Shown: in pieces, positions 10,687 through 20,811 of the stretch
Layout of the letters: every line of letters starts with the position of its first letter
How positions within the stretch are numbered: position 1 is the first letter of the stretch
Source: Comamonas testosteroni
GTDB taxonomy: Bacteria; Pseudomonadota; Gammaproteobacteria; Burkholderiales; Burkholderiaceae_C
Length of the DNA: 64,000 bases
Direction of reading: 5' to 3'
NCBI RefSeq assembly: GCF_003569915.1
Contig: NZ_KZ984442.1
Location: 1-64,000, forward strand
Made by a program: the position numbers and the translations under genes
The notes under the pieces: model-generated
What the model was told of the DNA's origin: nothing
The model's input: only the letters and a program-made list of their open reading frames with translations
Databases searched by the model: none

Positions 10687-11610
10687 ATGTCGAACTCCCT
10701 GCACCCCATGCTCAACGTGGCCATCAAAGCCGCACGCGCCGCTGGCGCTCTCATTAACCGTGCCGCCCTGGACGTGGAATCGGTGCGCGTTGCGCAAAAG
10801 CAGGTGAACGACTTTGTGACCGAGGTAGACCAGGCCGCCGAGCGCGTGATCATTGAGACACTGCTCAACGCCTACCCCCAGCACTCCATCCTGGCCGAAG
10901 AATCGGGCAGCGAACACGGTGCCAAGAACTCCGACCATGTCTGGATCATCGACCCACTGGACGGCACCACCAACTTCATCCACGGCTTCCCCGTGTACTG
11001 CGTGAGCATTGCGCTGGCCTACAAGGGCAAGATCGAGCACGCCGTGGTCTATGACCCATCGCGCAACGACCTGTTCACCGCCACCAAGGGCCGTGGTGCC
11101 TACCTGAACGAGCGCCGCATCCGCGTCTCCAAGCGCACCCAGCTGCGCGATTGCCTGATCTCCACCGGCTTCCCCTTCCGCCGTGGCGACAACTTCAAGC
11201 AATACATGCTGATGCTGGGCGAAGTCATGCAGCGCACCGCAGGCGTGCGCCGCCCCGGCTCCGCCGCGCTGGACCTGGCCTATGTGGCCGCAGGCTTTGC
11301 CGATGGTTTCTTTGAATCGGGCCTGTCCATCTGGGACGTGGCTGCAGGCTCTTTGCTGGTCAGCGAAGCCGGTGGTCTGGTGGGCAACTTCACGGGCGAA
11401 GCCGATTTCCTGGAACAAAAGGAAATTCTGGCCGCCAACCCACGCATCTACGGCACGCTGATCCCCGTGCTGGGCAAGTACAGCAAGTTCGCCACCGCCG
11501 GTGAAAAAGCCGCTGTGCGCCAGGCTGTAAAGACCGGCGAGTTTGAAGAAGCTGCCGAAGAAGGCGCTGAAGCTGCCGCCCCCGAAGCTGGCAAAAAAGA
11601 CGCTGAATAA
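10687..11610 (+). CDS. suhB: Inositol-1-monophosphatase family protein SuhB
   Basis: A 307-residue Mg-dependent phosphatase of the IMPase fold. In enterobacteria SuhB also joins the rRNA antitermination complex. Metal-site motifs are present in order: [24 protein letters not shown] and [15 protein letters not shown]. The start at 10687 ([10 protein letters not shown]) fits the family. MLN at 10708 is an alternative. The last ~40 residues are Ala/Glu-rich and end in a lysine-rich tail, longer than in E. coli SuhB. Divergent from trmJ with a 268-bp intergenic region. Confidence 0.92.
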   Translation: MSNSLHPMLNVAIKAARAAGALINRAALDVESVRVAQKQVNDFVTEVDQAAERVIIETLLNAYPQHSILAEESGSEHGAKNSDHVWIIDPLDGTTNFIHGFPVYCVSIALAYKGKIEHAVVYDPSRNDLFTATKGRGAYLNERRIRVSKRTQLRDCLISTGFPFRRGDNFKQYMLMLGEVMQRTAGVRRPGSAALDLAYVAAGFADGFFESGLSIWDVAAGSLLVSEAGGLVGNFTGEADFLEQKEILAANPRIYGTLIPVLGKYSKFATAGEKAAVRQAVKTGEFEEAAEEGAEAAAPEAGKKDAE

Positions 11611-11643
11611 ATAAGGCGGTCGCCCCACGACTGCAAAAAACGC

Positions 11644-11682
11644 AAAAAGGGCCTGGTCCGGTGGATCAGGCCCTTTTTTTGT
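11644..11682 (+). terminator. Intrinsic terminator of suhB
   Basis: AAAAAGGGCCTG pairs with CAGGCCCTTTTTTT around TCCGGTGGAT, with a long T-run. Confidence 0.9.
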
Positions 11683-11774
11683 GGGCAGCGGCTCAGCATC
11701 CGGGCTGCGTGCTCTCCACAGAATCCACAAACTAGCTGTCCAGAATCGAGCCCAGGGTAATGGGGTAGATTCTT

Positions 11775-12848
11775 ATGATGGACTTATTCAGCCAGCACTG
11801 GGCGCTGGCCATTGACTGGGTTTCACAACATGTGGTGATTCCTGTCGTCAACACGCTGAACATTGCACAGGCCGCTGGCAACCCGCGCGAGATTGCCGAG
11901 GCTGTGCTGATTGCGGGCTTGCAGCTGTTTCTCATCGCCTGCGTGATGCGCCCGCTCGAAGGCATCTTCCCCGCAGAGCGCTGGGCTGATCGCCGCCACA
12001 CGGTGGTGGACCGCAATATGACACTGCTCATGCTGCTGGGCCTGTTTCCGCTGTTCAGCTTTCTGATTCTCATGCCGTTTGCCCACATGCTGGGCGGCGG
12101 CCCTTCCACCGAAGAAGTCAGCGGCCTCAAGGCCTGGTTCCCCTGGTTCGAGAACCACCCCTATCTTTTGTTTGGCGTTTATTACGTGGTCTACGACCTC
12201 ACGTATTACTGGATGCACCGCGCCCAGCATGTCATTCCCTGGTGGTGGGCCATGCACAGCATGCACCACAGCCAGCGCCAGATGAGCTGCTGGAGCAATG
12301 ACCGCAGCAACTATCTGGACGGCATGCTGCAAAGCTTTGTGCTGGCCACCGTGGGCTTGGTCATGGGTGTGGAGCCTTCGGAATTTGCACTGCTGGGCTT
12401 GCTTAGCGAGCTGGTGCAGAACTTCTCTCACGCCAATATCGCGCTGAAGTTTGGCTGGCTGGGCAAGGTCGGCGAGCGCCTCTTTGTCGGCCCGCGCTTT
12501 CACCGCAACCACCATATGCTGCGCGATGCCGAGCGGCCCGAGCGCCATAACTGCAACTTCGGCCAGGTTCTGCCCTGGTGGGATCAGCTGTTTGGCACCG
12601 CGCTCTACCACAACGAAGAACTGCGCCCCACAGGTGTAAGCGACCCCGAAGTCGATGCCGACAACGAGCGCGGCCTGATTGCCATGCAGTGGTACTCGCT
12701 CAAGCGCTTCTGGGGCGCGGTCACCTGCCGCGCAGGCTGGCGGCTGGGCGATGTGTCGTTTGGACCCGGTTACCGCCCTGTTCATGATGAAGATGAAGCG
12801 GGCACTTCCGGCACCAGTCACGCCACCACTGCAACACCGGTGAAATAG
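11775..12848 (+). CDS. Sterol desaturase / fatty acid hydroxylase-family membrane protein
   Basis: A 357-residue integral membrane protein with the histidine clusters of the di-iron fatty acid hydroxylase superfamily: HRAQH, HSMHHSQ and, near the C-terminus, HRNHH followed by ERHNCNFG. Hydrophobic segments occur at about residues 45-70, 85-110, 135-160 and 195-215. Members hydroxylate or desaturate lipids at the membrane surface; the substrate here is not known. The tail after residue 330 is acidic and Thr-rich. It precedes mutS by 106 bp without a visible terminator, so readthrough is possible. Confidence 0.85.
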   Translation: MMDLFSQHWALAIDWVSQHVVIPVVNTLNIAQAAGNPREIAEAVLIAGLQLFLIACVMRPLEGIFPAERWADRRHTVVDRNMTLLMLLGLFPLFSFLILMPFAHMLGGGPSTEEVSGLKAWFPWFENHPYLLFGVYYVVYDLTYYWMHRAQHVIPWWWAMHSMHHSQRQMSCWSNDRSNYLDGMLQSFVLATVGLVMGVEPSEFALLGLLSELVQNFSHANIALKFGWLGKVGERLFVGPRFHRNHHMLRDAERPERHNCNFGQVLPWWDQLFGTALYHNEELRPTGVSDPEVDADNERGLIAMQWYSLKRFWGAVTCRAGWRLGDVSFGPGYRPVHDEDEAGTSGTSHATTATPVK

Positions 12849-12954
12849 GCAAAAAACAGCAATGCCACCAGCTATTGAGCATCACGGATAATGTCTGGTT
12901 TGGCGCCCGCCCAGCACCGGTGCAGCGCCCCATGCATTCCCAAACGCTGAAGCG

Positions 12955-15621
12955 ATGACCCAGAAAAGCACAGATACCCCGTCGCTGGCCAATTTTCCAG
13001 ATATGTCTGATCTGTCGGCGCACACGCCGATGATGCAGCAATACCTCACGCTCAAAAAGGACCACCCGGACACCCTCGTTTTCTATCGCATGGGCGATTT
13101 TTACGAGCTGTTCTTTGGCGATGCCGAAAAAGTCACCCGCCTGCTGGACATCACGCTGACCTCGCGCGGTCAAACCGCAGGCCAGCCGATTCCCATGGCG
13201 GGCGTGCCCTTCCATGCGCTGGAAAACTATCTGGGTCGCTTGATCAAGATGGGCGAATCGGTGGCGATTTGCGAGCAGGTCGGCGAAATTGGCGTGGGCA
13301 AGGGCCCGGTGGAGCGCAAGGTCGTGCGCGTGGTCACGCCCGGTACGCTCACCGACAGCGAACTGCTTTCCGACAAGAACGAAGCCATTCTGGTCGCGCT
13401 GCACACCGCAGGCCGCCAGCGCGTGGGCCTGGCCTGGATGGCCGTGACCCAGGGCCGTATCCACATGGCCGAATGCGCGGCGGACGAGTTGGGCGCCTGG
13501 CTGTCGCGCATCAGCCCCAGTGAAGTGATTTACAGCGCAGGGGTCACCGAGCGCTTTGAGCAAGCCCTGTTTGCCATCAAACACAGCGGTGCGATCAGCT
13601 GCCCGCTCTCGCCACGCCCTGATTGGCAATTTGATTCAGGTCTGGGCGAGCGCAAGCTGCTCGAAATTCTGGGCGCCGCCAGCCTCAAAGCCTGGGAGGC
13701 CGAAAACCTGCCACTGGCCCATGCGGCCAGCGCTGCCCTGCTCTCGTATGCCGAGCACACGCAAGGCCGCAATCTCACCCATATCCACTCCATACAGGTG
13801 CAGCGTGACGATGAGCTGATCGCCCTGCCGCTGGCCACGCGCCGCAATCTGGAGCTGGTCAAAACACTGCGTGGTGAAGACTCGCCCACGGTGGTGTCGC
13901 TGCTCGATACCTGCATGACGGGCATGGGCAGCCGTTTGCTCAAGACCTGGCTGCTGGAGCCTGAACGCAATCGCAAATCCGCCATGCAGCGCCTTGAAGC
14001 GATTCGCGTGCTTCGCGGCGGCGGCGCAGGTGTGGCACCCTGGCAGACTTTGCGCGCCGAACTTAAAGGCGTGAGCGATGTGGAGCGCATTACCGCCCGC
14101 ATCGCCTTGCGCCAGGTGCGCCCGCGCGAGCTGGTGGGCCTGTCTAAAACGCTAGAAAAAGCGAAGCTGCTCGCCCAATCAGGACAGGCTCCATCAGCCT
14201 ATTTGACGCAGATTTTTCAGGACTTGATCCCACCCGAAGGCTGCGCCGAACTATTGGCCAAAGCCATTATGGAAGAGCCTGCGGCCCTGGTGCGCGACGG
14301 CGGCGTGATTGCTACCGGCTTTGATGCGGAGCTGGACGAGTTGCGCAGTATCCAGAACAACTGCGACGACTTTTTGCTGGAGCTGGAATCCAAGGAGAAG
14401 CTGCTGACCGGCATCCCGAATCTGCGCGTGCAGTTCAATAAGGTGCACGGCTTCTATATCGAGATCACCAATAGCTACAAGGATGCGGTGCCCGAGCGCT
14501 ACCGCCGCCGCCAGACGCTCAAGAACGCCGAGCGCTACATCACGCCCGAACTCAAGGCCTTTGAAGACAAGGCTCTGTCTGCGCAAGAGCGTGCTCTGCA
14601 GCGCGAAAAGTGGCTGTACGAGCAGGTGCTGGACCAGCTTCAGCCCCATGTGCCGCAGCTGACCCGCGTGGCGCAAGCCATTGCCTCACTCGATGTGCTG
14701 TGCACGCTGGCCGAACGCTCGCTGACCCTGAACTGGGCCGAGCCCGAGTTCGTGAGCCAGCCTTGCATTGAGATCGAAGGTGGCCGCCACCCCGTGGTCG
14801 AAGCGCGCATGGCCGAGACCTCGAGCGGCAGCTTTATCGCCAACCACACGCGCATGAACCTGAACACGCGCATGCAGATCATTACCGGCCCTAACATGGG
14901 CGGTAAATCGACCTATATGCGCCAGGTGGCCTTGATTGTGCTGCTGGCCAGCATGGGCAGTTATGTGCCCGCCACGGCCTGCCGCCTGGGCCCCATCGAT
15001 GCCATCCACACCCGCATTGGCGCAGCGGACGATCTGGCCAACGCCCAGTCCACCTTCATGATGGAAATGACCGAGGCCGCGCAGATTCTGCATTCGGCCA
15101 CGCCCCATTCTCTGGTGCTAATGGACGAAATTGGCCGTGGCACCAGCACCTTTGACGGTCTGGCCCTGGCCAGCGGTATTGCCACGCAGCTGCATGACAA
15201 GACCAAGGCCTTCACGCTGTTTGCCACGCACTACTTTGAGCTGACCGAGCTGCCCGCCAAGGCCAAGGCCGCCGTCAACGTGCATGTGGGCGCGGCAGAG
15301 TCCGGCAACGACATTGTGTTTTTGCACGAGATTCAAGCCGGCCCCGCCAGCCGCAGCTACGGGATTCAGGTCGCCAAGCTGGCGGGCATGCCCGCAGGCG
15401 TGCTCAACCACGCCCGCCATGCGCTTGAAGCACTGGAAGCCCAGGCCGGAGAGAACGACTTGCAAGTCAATCTGTTTGATGCGCCAGAAATGAGCGATGA
15501 CATTGCCGCACCCAGCCCGCTGGATCAAGCCCTGGCCGCCATCAACCCCGACGCTCTGAGCCCGCGTGAGGCGCTGGAGGCGCTTTACCAGCTCAAGCAG
15601 GTGGCGGCTCGCAATAGCTGA
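12955..15621 (+). CDS. mutS: DNA mismatch repair protein MutS
   Basis: Recognises base mismatches and small loops and starts methyl-directed or strand-directed repair. The product is 888 residues, normal length. The mismatch-reading motif GDFYELF is near residues 45-51. The ATPase domain has Walker [10 protein letters not shown] at 645-653, the STFMMEM signature and Walker B with [12 protein letters not shown]. The C-terminal part of about 60 residues fits the tetramerisation region. The start at 12955 precedes a conserved [10 protein letters not shown]; an internal Met at 12997 is an alternative. No Shine-Dalgarno is obvious. Confidence 0.97.
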   Translation: MTQKSTDTPSLANFPDMSDLSAHTPMMQQYLTLKKDHPDTLVFYRMGDFYELFFGDAEKVTRLLDITLTSRGQTAGQPIPMAGVPFHALENYLGRLIKMGESVAICEQVGEIGVGKGPVERKVVRVVTPGTLTDSELLSDKNEAILVALHTAGRQRVGLAWMAVTQGRIHMAECAADELGAWLSRISPSEVIYSAGVTERFEQALFAIKHSGAISCPLSPRPDWQFDSGLGERKLLEILGAASLKAWEAENLPLAHAASAALLSYAEHTQGRNLTHIHSIQVQRDDELIALPLATRRNLELVKTLRGEDSPTVVSLLDTCMTGMGSRLLKTWLLEPERNRKSAMQRLEAIRVLRGGGAGVAPWQTLRAELKGVSDVERITARIALRQVRPRELVGLSKTLEKAKLLAQSGQAPSAYLTQIFQDLIPPEGCAELLAKAIMEEPAALVRDGGVIATGFDAELDELRSIQNNCDDFLLELESKEKLLTGIPNLRVQFNKVHGFYIEITNSYKDAVPERYRRRQTLKNAERYITPELKAFEDKALSAQERALQREKWLYEQVLDQLQPHVPQLTRVAQAIASLDVLCTLAERSLTLNWAEPEFVSQPCIEIEGGRHPVVEARMAETSSGSFIANHTRMNLNTRMQIITGPNMGGKSTYMRQVALIVLLASMGSYVPATACRLGPIDAIHTRIGAADDLANAQSTFMMEMTEAAQILHSATPHSLVLMDEIGRGTSTFDGLALASGIATQLHDKTKAFTLFATHYFELTELPAKAKAAVNVHVGAAESGNDIVFLHEIQAGPASRSYGIQVAKLAGMPAGVLNHARHALEALEAQAGENDLQVNLFDAPEMSDDIAAPSPLDQALAAINPDALSPREALEALYQLKQVAARNS

Positions 15622-15644
15622 CTCACACGGCTCACGCTCCACAC

Positions 15645-15678
15645 AAAAGGCCCGGAACCACATGTTCCGGGCCTTTTT
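15645..15678. terminator. Bidirectional terminator between mutS and the adhesin gene
   Basis: AAAAGGCCCGGAAC and GTTCCGGGCCTTTTT pair around a CACAT loop. It serves two convergent genes. Confidence 0.9.
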
Positions 15679-15681
15679 CAT

Positions 15682-18504
15682 TTACCAGGAATACCCAACT
15701 TGCGCCCTCGCCGCCGGGCGTGAATTGTTGCCGCTGGAGGTGGCCACACCCAGCCCCATATTGACATTGGCGTTGACCTGATAACCCCAGGCCACCCCCA
15801 GTGCAGACTGCCCGCCATAGGTGCCCACGGCAGCGCCCACCCAGTTCTTACCCGGAGCCAAAACCGGAACACTGGGTATGGCCAGCGACGAAGCAATACC
15901 CTTGGCGGCATAGTTTCTGGCGTCTTGCCCCATGGCAGCCACCGCCCCCTGCATTTGCCCCAGATTCACGGCATCCGTAGCTGTCACGCCCGGCGCCACA
16001 TTGGTAATTTGCCGGTGCAGCCCGGTCTGTGCATTGCCTACCGAGACGGTATTGGCCCGCTCAGCCAACGAGCCCTGCCCCAGCGCCACGGCGTTATCAC
16101 CGCTGGCCAGCGTATTCGCACCCAGAGCCACGCTGTTATTGCCTTGCGCCACCGCGTTATTGCCCACCGCCGTGGTCGGATCAGCCAAGGCCTTGGCACC
16201 CGCACCAATGGCCACCGAGCCTGCGAAATGAGCCTGCGCCCCGGCGCCCAGTGCTGTGGTGTTATCGCCATTGGCCACAGAACCATTGCCTATGGCTGTT
16301 GCACCCTGACCATTGGTTTTGGCATCCGGCCCGCAGGTCACATTGCCGCTGCTGAAGCTGCACAGCCCGTTGGAAAAAGCCTGATTCATCAGCGTCTGCA
16401 ATGCCGCCACCTGCTGGCTGGTGAAGTTGTTGGCAAAGTTCAGCATGTTCTGGTCCGCCTGCTGCATCTGCCCCACATTGACGGCATCTCCCGCCGCCTG
16501 CCCGGCGCGCACATTGCTGATGGTTGTGCCCGCGCCGCCATTGCTGTTGAGCTGCAGGCTTTGCCCATTGGCTCCGTACTGGGCAGAGTTCTGCGCCAGC
16601 CCCAGCGCAGTATTCGCCGTGCCCTGCACCGTGGACAGCCCGGTCGACAAGCTGGTGATTGAGCTGGTCGCCCCGGCCAGCCCCGTGGACAAACTACCCA
16701 CCTGTCCAGCCGTGCTGGTGGACAGACTGCTGACCTGCTGCCCTACCGTAGAGATACTACTGGAAAGATTACTCAACCCCGCTGCTGTAGTAGTCGACAG
16801 GCTGCTGAGACCGCTATGGGTTTGCGCCAGCCCCGTTGACAAGCCATTAATGCTGGCCGACGTACTGGTCGACAGACTGCTGATGCTGCTATTAGCACCC
16901 GCAATGCTGGTAGAAAGACTTTGCCCCTGCGCCTGCCCGGTCGCAATCGCGGTCGAAAGACCACTGTTCAGATTGCCGATATCGGCCTGGGCGCCCGCCA
17001 GCCCGGTAGACAGGCTGCCCACTTGCCCTGTCACGCTGATCGACAAACTGCTAATGCTGCTGTTAGCACCCGCAATGCTGGTGGAAAGACTTTGCCCCTG
17101 CGCCTGCCCGGCCGCAATCGCGGTCGACAGACCACTGTTCAGATTGCCGATATCGGCCTGGGCGCCCGCCAGCCCGGTAGACAGGCTGCCCACTTGCCCT
17201 GTCACGCTGGTCGACAAACTGCTAACGCTGCTGTTAGCACCCGCAATGCTGGTGGAAAGACTTTGCCCCTGCGCCTGCCCGGTCGCAATCGCGGTCGAAA
17301 GACTGCTGTTCAGATTGCCGATATCGGCCTGGGCGCCCGCCAGCCCGGTAGACAGGCTGCCCACACTGCCCGCGGTGCTGGTGGACAGACTGCTGAGCTG
17401 CCCCTCAAGGCCCGATATGCCAGTACTCATGCTGGTGGAGACGCTGAACAACTGCCCGCCAGTCACGCCCTCCGTGCTGCCGCTAGCGATACTGCCTGCA
17501 CCCATATTGGTGATCACACGCTGCTGGGTTGCACTGCCCACCGAGACCGTATTGGCCGTACTTGCCACCGACCCCTGACCCAGTGCCACCGAGTTGATTG
17601 CCGTGGCCTGCGCCCCATTGCCCAGTGCCGTGGCGTTATCGGCTGTGGCCTGGGCAGCATTCAGGCTGGCATTGCTACCGCCAATCGCGGTGGTGTAGTT
17701 GCCTGATGCGAGTGCGCCGCTGCCGCCCGCACCACCGGCCCCGCCGCTCACCCCAGAGCTACCCGCCGCACCATTTGCACCACCGCCAATCGCCGTACTG
17801 GCAATTCCGCTGGCCTTGGCACCGCTACCTCCCGCCCCACCGACTCCGCCCGAAAAGCCGTCCCCCCCCATCCCACCACTGCCTCCACTGCCTATGGCTG
17901 TAGCACCCGCAGCGCTTGCCGTCGCACCACTGCCACCGCTGCCACCCGCTCCCCCTATAAATCCCAAGCCGCCGGCTCCGCCGCCACCGCCGCCGCCAAT
18001 CGCAGTGGCACCACTGACATTCGCCAGCGCGCCACCGCCGCCGCCTCCTCCTCCGCCATAGGAAGCTCCACTGTTGTTGGTCGAACCGGTACCCCCTGTG
18101 CCAATCGCCGTGCTTCCAGTCACTGCTGAAGATCCACCACCGCCAGCACCGCTGGCGACGCCACCTCCGCCAAAAGGCCCACCGCCGCCACCTGCACCGG
18201 GTGTACCTCCTTGAGAGCCTCCATTGGTGCCATCTACGCCGCTTGCCCCAGCCGTCCCCCCTGTGCCGCCCGACACACCTCCCGAGCCCGTGCCCCCGGT
18301 ACCCCCGCTGCCTATCTGCACACCTTGCGCCCAGACCGGCGCCACCGGATATAACGCCAGCCCGGCCACGACCACCATGGCCGCGCACAGGGCACGCGGC
18401 AAATAGCGCTGGGGCGGGCACAGAATTTGCTGATGATTTTGCTGCCAGGCGGCCAGCAAATGGGTAGATGTCTGATGGGGTGTCTGGGCGGGTGTCCGGG
18501 CCAT
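15682..18504 (-). CDS. Trimeric autotransporter adhesin (YadA/Hia family) with glycine-rich head
   Basis: A 940-residue surface adhesin. The start at 18504 has AAGGAG eight bases upstream. The long signal sequence (about 60 residues) ends V-W-A-Q. Residues ~61-290 are extremely Gly/Ala/Ser-rich, with YadA-head signatures (STAIG, ATAIG, TTAIG) at roughly 35-40-residue intervals. A first head/neck (NATALGNGAQA, VALGQGS, NTVSVGSATQQRVITN) follows. A coiled-coil-like Ser/Thr stalk (~340-650) includes three near-identical 57-residue repeats. A second head (TAIGNGS, VAIGAGA, VALGAN) comes next. The last ~75 residues form the YadA anchor ending in Trp. It trimerises in the outer membrane. Target is unknown, but attachment or aggregation is usual for the family. 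Confidence 0.92.
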   Translation of the reverse strand: MARTPAQTPHQTSTHLLAAWQQNHQQILCPPQRYLPRALCAAMVVVAGLALYPVAPVWAQGVQIGSGGTGGTGSGGVSGGTGGTAGASGVDGTNGGSQGGTPGAGGGGGPFGGGGVASGAGGGGSSAVTGSTAIGTGGTGSTNNSGASYGGGGGGGGGALANVSGATAIGGGGGGGAGGLGFIGGAGGSGGSGATASAAGATAIGSGGSGGMGGDGFSGGVGGAGGSGAKASGIASTAIGGGANGAAGSSGVSGGAGGAGGSGALASGNYTTAIGGSNASLNAAQATADNATALGNGAQATAINSVALGQGSVASTANTVSVGSATQQRVITNMGAGSIASGSTEGVTGGQLFSVSTSMSTGISGLEGQLSSLSTSTAGSVGSLSTGLAGAQADIGNLNSSLSTAIATGQAQGQSLSTSIAGANSSVSSLSTSVTGQVGSLSTGLAGAQADIGNLNSGLSTAIAAGQAQGQSLSTSIAGANSSISSLSISVTGQVGSLSTGLAGAQADIGNLNSGLSTAIATGQAQGQSLSTSIAGANSSISSLSTSTSASINGLSTGLAQTHSGLSSLSTTTAAGLSNLSSSISTVGQQVSSLSTSTAGQVGSLSTGLAGATSSITSLSTGLSTVQGTANTALGLAQNSAQYGANGQSLQLNSNGGAGTTISNVRAGQAAGDAVNVGQMQQADQNMLNFANNFTSQQVAALQTLMNQAFSNGLCSFSSGNVTCGPDAKTNGQGATAIGNGSVANGDNTTALGAGAQAHFAGSVAIGAGAKALADPTTAVGNNAVAQGNNSVALGANTLASGDNAVALGQGSLAERANTVSVGNAQTGLHRQITNVAPGVTATDAVNLGQMQGAVAAMGQDARNYAAKGIASSLAIPSVPVLAPGKNWVGAAVGTYGGQSALGVAWGYQVNANVNMGLGVATSSGNNSRPAARAQVGYSW
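16865..17377 (-). repeat. Three tandem 171-bp repeats in the adhesin stalk
   Basis: Copies span 16865-17035, 17036-17206 and 17207-17377. The anchor string GCGCCCGCCAGCCCGGTAGA recurs at exactly 171-bp steps (16991, 17162, 17333). Each encodes 57 residues. Copies differ at only a few bases, so slippage or recombination could change stalk length in frame. Confidence 0.92.
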
Positions 18505-18809
18505 GATGTTCTCCTTGGAATCGAAATCACCGGACCACCTTCAATCTGAAAGCTGCACTGCAAGCGCTGCCGGATACATATAGGCACGAATGCTAGAAAG
18601 GCCGCTACCAATAGCCAATCACTGAAATTTGGTATTTTTTGAAACATTCGGGCTTATTACCCGTCAGCCCATCCGGACAGCAAACCGCTGGTCCTGCACC
18701 CAAATTCACCACACCTATAATTTGTTGCTTACCCACGGTCGTGCGCCCAAGGCACAGACCGGGTGCACACTCACTGCGCCTTTATCCCCCGACAGCTTTT
18801 GCCCACAAC
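18505..18809. promoter_or_regulatory. Divergent intergenic region; candidate -10 for the Anbu gene at 18716-18721
   Basis: This 305-bp stretch has no convincing gene. It must hold promoters for the adhesin (reverse) and the peptidase (forward). A perfect TATAAT lies at 18716-18721, 89 bp before the peptidase start, without a good -35. An AT-rich patch lies at 18631-18646. Confidence 0.35.
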
Positions 18810-19802
18810 ATGACTTACTGCGTCGCCCTCAAGCTCAACGCCGGCCTTGTGTTTCTCTCCGATTCCCGCACCAATGCGGGGCTCGATCAGATCAGCTCTT
18901 TCCGCAAGGCCATGGTCTATGAACAACCGGGCGACCGTTTCATGGTGCTGCTGGCAGCGGGCAATCTGTCCATCACCCAGTCCGTGCGCGAGATGCTGGA
19001 GAGCTTTCAGCTGCCCAGCTCCAGCGGCGAGATGCTGACCATCTGGAATGTGCGCAGCATGTTTGATGCGGCCCGCGTGCTGGGTGCGGCCGTGCGCCAC
19101 GTCTACGACCGCGAGGCCGAAGCGCTGCAACGCGCCGGGGTGGATTTCAATATCTCCATGATTTTTGGCGGCCAGATTCAGGGCGAAGGCATGCGCCTGT
19201 TTCAGGTCTATTCGGCCGGCAATTTCATCGAAGCCACGGGCGAGACGCCCTACTTCCAGATTGGCGAATCCAAGTACGGCAAGCCCGTGCTGGACCGCGT
19301 CATTACCTCCGAGACACCGCTGGACGAAGCCGCCAAATGCGCGCTGGTGTCCATGGACAGCACGCTCAAGTCCAACCTCACAGTGGGTTTGCCGCTGGAT
19401 TTGATCGTCTACGAGAACAACCGCTTTGCCACGGACAAGATTGTCTGCCTGGACGCCGACAACCCCTATCTGCGCATGCTGCATGACAGCTGGGGCCAGC
19501 GCCTGCGCAATGTGTTCGATAGCATCGAAGACCCCGCCTGGGGCGGCGGCGACACCAGCGCGCCAATTCGTGTGCACAGCCCGCTGGCGCACCCTATTCT
19601 CAAGGTCGGTGCACCACCCTCATCGCCCGTGGGTTCAGACCAGGGCGCAGGCAGCATGCCCCCCGCCGCATTGCGTCAGCCCTATGTGCCCGTACAAGCC
19701 GGAATGAGCGCCGCGCTGGAGTACCAGCGGATTCAAGAGCAGGAGGAAGAGGCGCGCCTGACGCGGCAGCCCAGCGCCTCTTTGCCATCACGCTCGTTTT
19801 AA
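18810..19802 (+). CDS. Anbu-type proteasome-like peptidase
   Basis: Predicted N-terminal-nucleophile hydrolase of the bacterial proteasome-related Anbu group. The start at 18810 gives MTYCVALKLNAG; Thr2 becomes the N-terminal nucleophile after Met removal, as in proteasome beta and HslV. LVFLSDSRTNAG and the FRKAMVYEQPGDRFMVLLAAGN segment match the family pattern. The product is 330 residues, about 80-90 longer than the ~240 usual for Anbu. The extra C-terminal part is Pro/Gln/Glu-rich and probably disordered. Anbu genes often sit with transglutaminase-like and ATP-grasp/alpha-E genes; none is here. Role and substrates of Anbu remain poorly known. Confidence 0.87.
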   Translation: MTYCVALKLNAGLVFLSDSRTNAGLDQISSFRKAMVYEQPGDRFMVLLAAGNLSITQSVREMLESFQLPSSSGEMLTIWNVRSMFDAARVLGAAVRHVYDREAEALQRAGVDFNISMIFGGQIQGEGMRLFQVYSAGNFIEATGETPYFQIGESKYGKPVLDRVITSETPLDEAAKCALVSMDSTLKSNLTVGLPLDLIVYENNRFATDKIVCLDADNPYLRMLHDSWGQRLRNVFDSIEDPAWGGGDTSAPIRVHSPLAHPILKVGAPPSSPVGSDQGAGSMPPAALRQPYVPVQAGMSAALEYQRIQEQEEEARLTRQPSASLPSRSF

Positions 19803-19806
19803 ATTT

Positions 19807-19842
19807 CAACGCTCCGATGCCGTTTTGGCCGGGGCGTTTTTT
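19807..19842 (+). terminator. Probable intrinsic terminator after the Anbu gene
   Basis: AACGCTCCG pairs with CGGGGCGTT (one mismatch) and is followed by a T-run. It lies 18 bp before the next start codon. Confidence 0.6.
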
Positions 19843-19859
19843 CTGACCTGCCGCCAACC

Positions 19860-20726
19860 ATGCCCCATCGCAAAGCCTGCACCGCACACAGCTCCGCCAC
19901 GCTTTTGCCCGTGGTGTTCTCACATGCCAACAGCTTTGCGCTGCCCACCTACCGGCTGCTGTTTTCGCTGCTGGAGCAACGCGGCATTGCAGCCACGGGC
20001 GTGCAGCGCTTTGGACATGATGCCAAGCGGCCTGTCACCAACAACTGGCCGCATCTGGTGGAAGAGCTGATCGAGTTTGCCGACCAGGAGGTGCAGCGCC
20101 TGGGCCAGCCCGTCTATCTGGTGGGCCATTCGCTGGGCGGTATTCTGAGCTTTATGGCGGCGTCCAAGCGGCCCGACCTGGCGCGTGGCGTGCTGCTGAT
20201 TGATTCGCCCCTGCTGGGCGGCTGGAAGGCCAATGCCGTGGGCCTGGCCAAGCAAACACCGCTGGTGGCTTCGGTCTCGCCCGGCAAGATCAGCCAGCGC
20301 CGTCGCTACCACTGGGCCAGCAATGAAGAAGCGCTGGAGTTCTTTCGCCACAAGAAAGCCTTTGCCCAATGGCACCCGCAGGTGCTGCAGGACTATGTGG
20401 AGCATGGGCTGGTGGACGACGACCAAGGCAAGCGCAGCCTGTTCTTCACGCGTGAGGTGGAGACCGCCATCTACAACACCCTGCCCAGCAACCTCAACAA
20501 CCAGTTGCGCCGCCACCCCATGCGCTGCCCCGTGAGCTTTATCGGCGGCAGGTCCTCGGTGGAGATGCGTCAGGTCGGTATGGAGATGACCGAGCGCATC
20601 ACCAAGGGCCGCGTGACGATGCTCGACGGTGGCCACCTTTTCCCCATGGAGCGCCCGGAGGCCACGGCCGCAGCGATTGAGACCTCTTTGCTCAATATGG
20701 AGCACACCATCTCTCACAAGGCTTGA
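19860..20726 (+). CDS. Alpha/beta-fold hydrolase
   Basis: A 288-residue alpha/beta hydrolase. The nucleophile elbow GHSLGG has its Ser at residue 91. A late GGH (DGGHLFPMERPEATA) probably supplies the catalytic His. There is no signal peptide, so it is cytoplasmic. Family members are esterases, lipases or C-C hydrolases, and the substrate cannot be chosen here. It lies 57 bp after the Anbu-type gene on the same strand, but a terminator-like hairpin separates them. Confidence 0.85.
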   Translation: MPHRKACTAHSSATLLPVVFSHANSFALPTYRLLFSLLEQRGIAATGVQRFGHDAKRPVTNNWPHLVEELIEFADQEVQRLGQPVYLVGHSLGGILSFMAASKRPDLARGVLLIDSPLLGGWKANAVGLAKQTPLVASVSPGKISQRRRYHWASNEEALEFFRHKKAFAQWHPQVLQDYVEHGLVDDDQGKRSLFFTREVETAIYNTLPSNLNNQLRRHPMRCPVSFIGGRSSVEMRQVGMEMTERITKGRVTMLDGGHLFPMERPEATAAAIETSLLNMEHTISHKA

Positions 20727-20730
20727 TTAA

Positions 20731-20797
20731 TTACTATCAAAAATATAGCTACAAGCCTATATATTGATTGGACTAAAAGCCAAAAATATTCAAATTC
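20731..20797 (+). repeat. GGACTA-core dispersed repeat, copy D
   Basis: Contains ACTATCAAAAATATAGCTAC and then TTGGACTAAAAGCCAAAAAT and ATTCAAATT. It is the copy closest to copy B in its left half. It lies just after the hydrolase stop codon. Confidence 0.7.
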
Positions 20798-20811
20798 GTT
20801 AGTTCCAACAA

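Noticed and set aside
16865-17377. Regular repeats as a possible CRISPR array
   Set aside because: Period is 171 bp, with no short repeats and unique spacers, and the repeats are in frame in a coding sequence.
16421-17578. Forward frame rich in Pro/Val/Leu opposite the adhesin stalk
   Set aside because: The repeats are explained by the adhesin's 57-residue units. The antisense product is a by-product of the same repeats.
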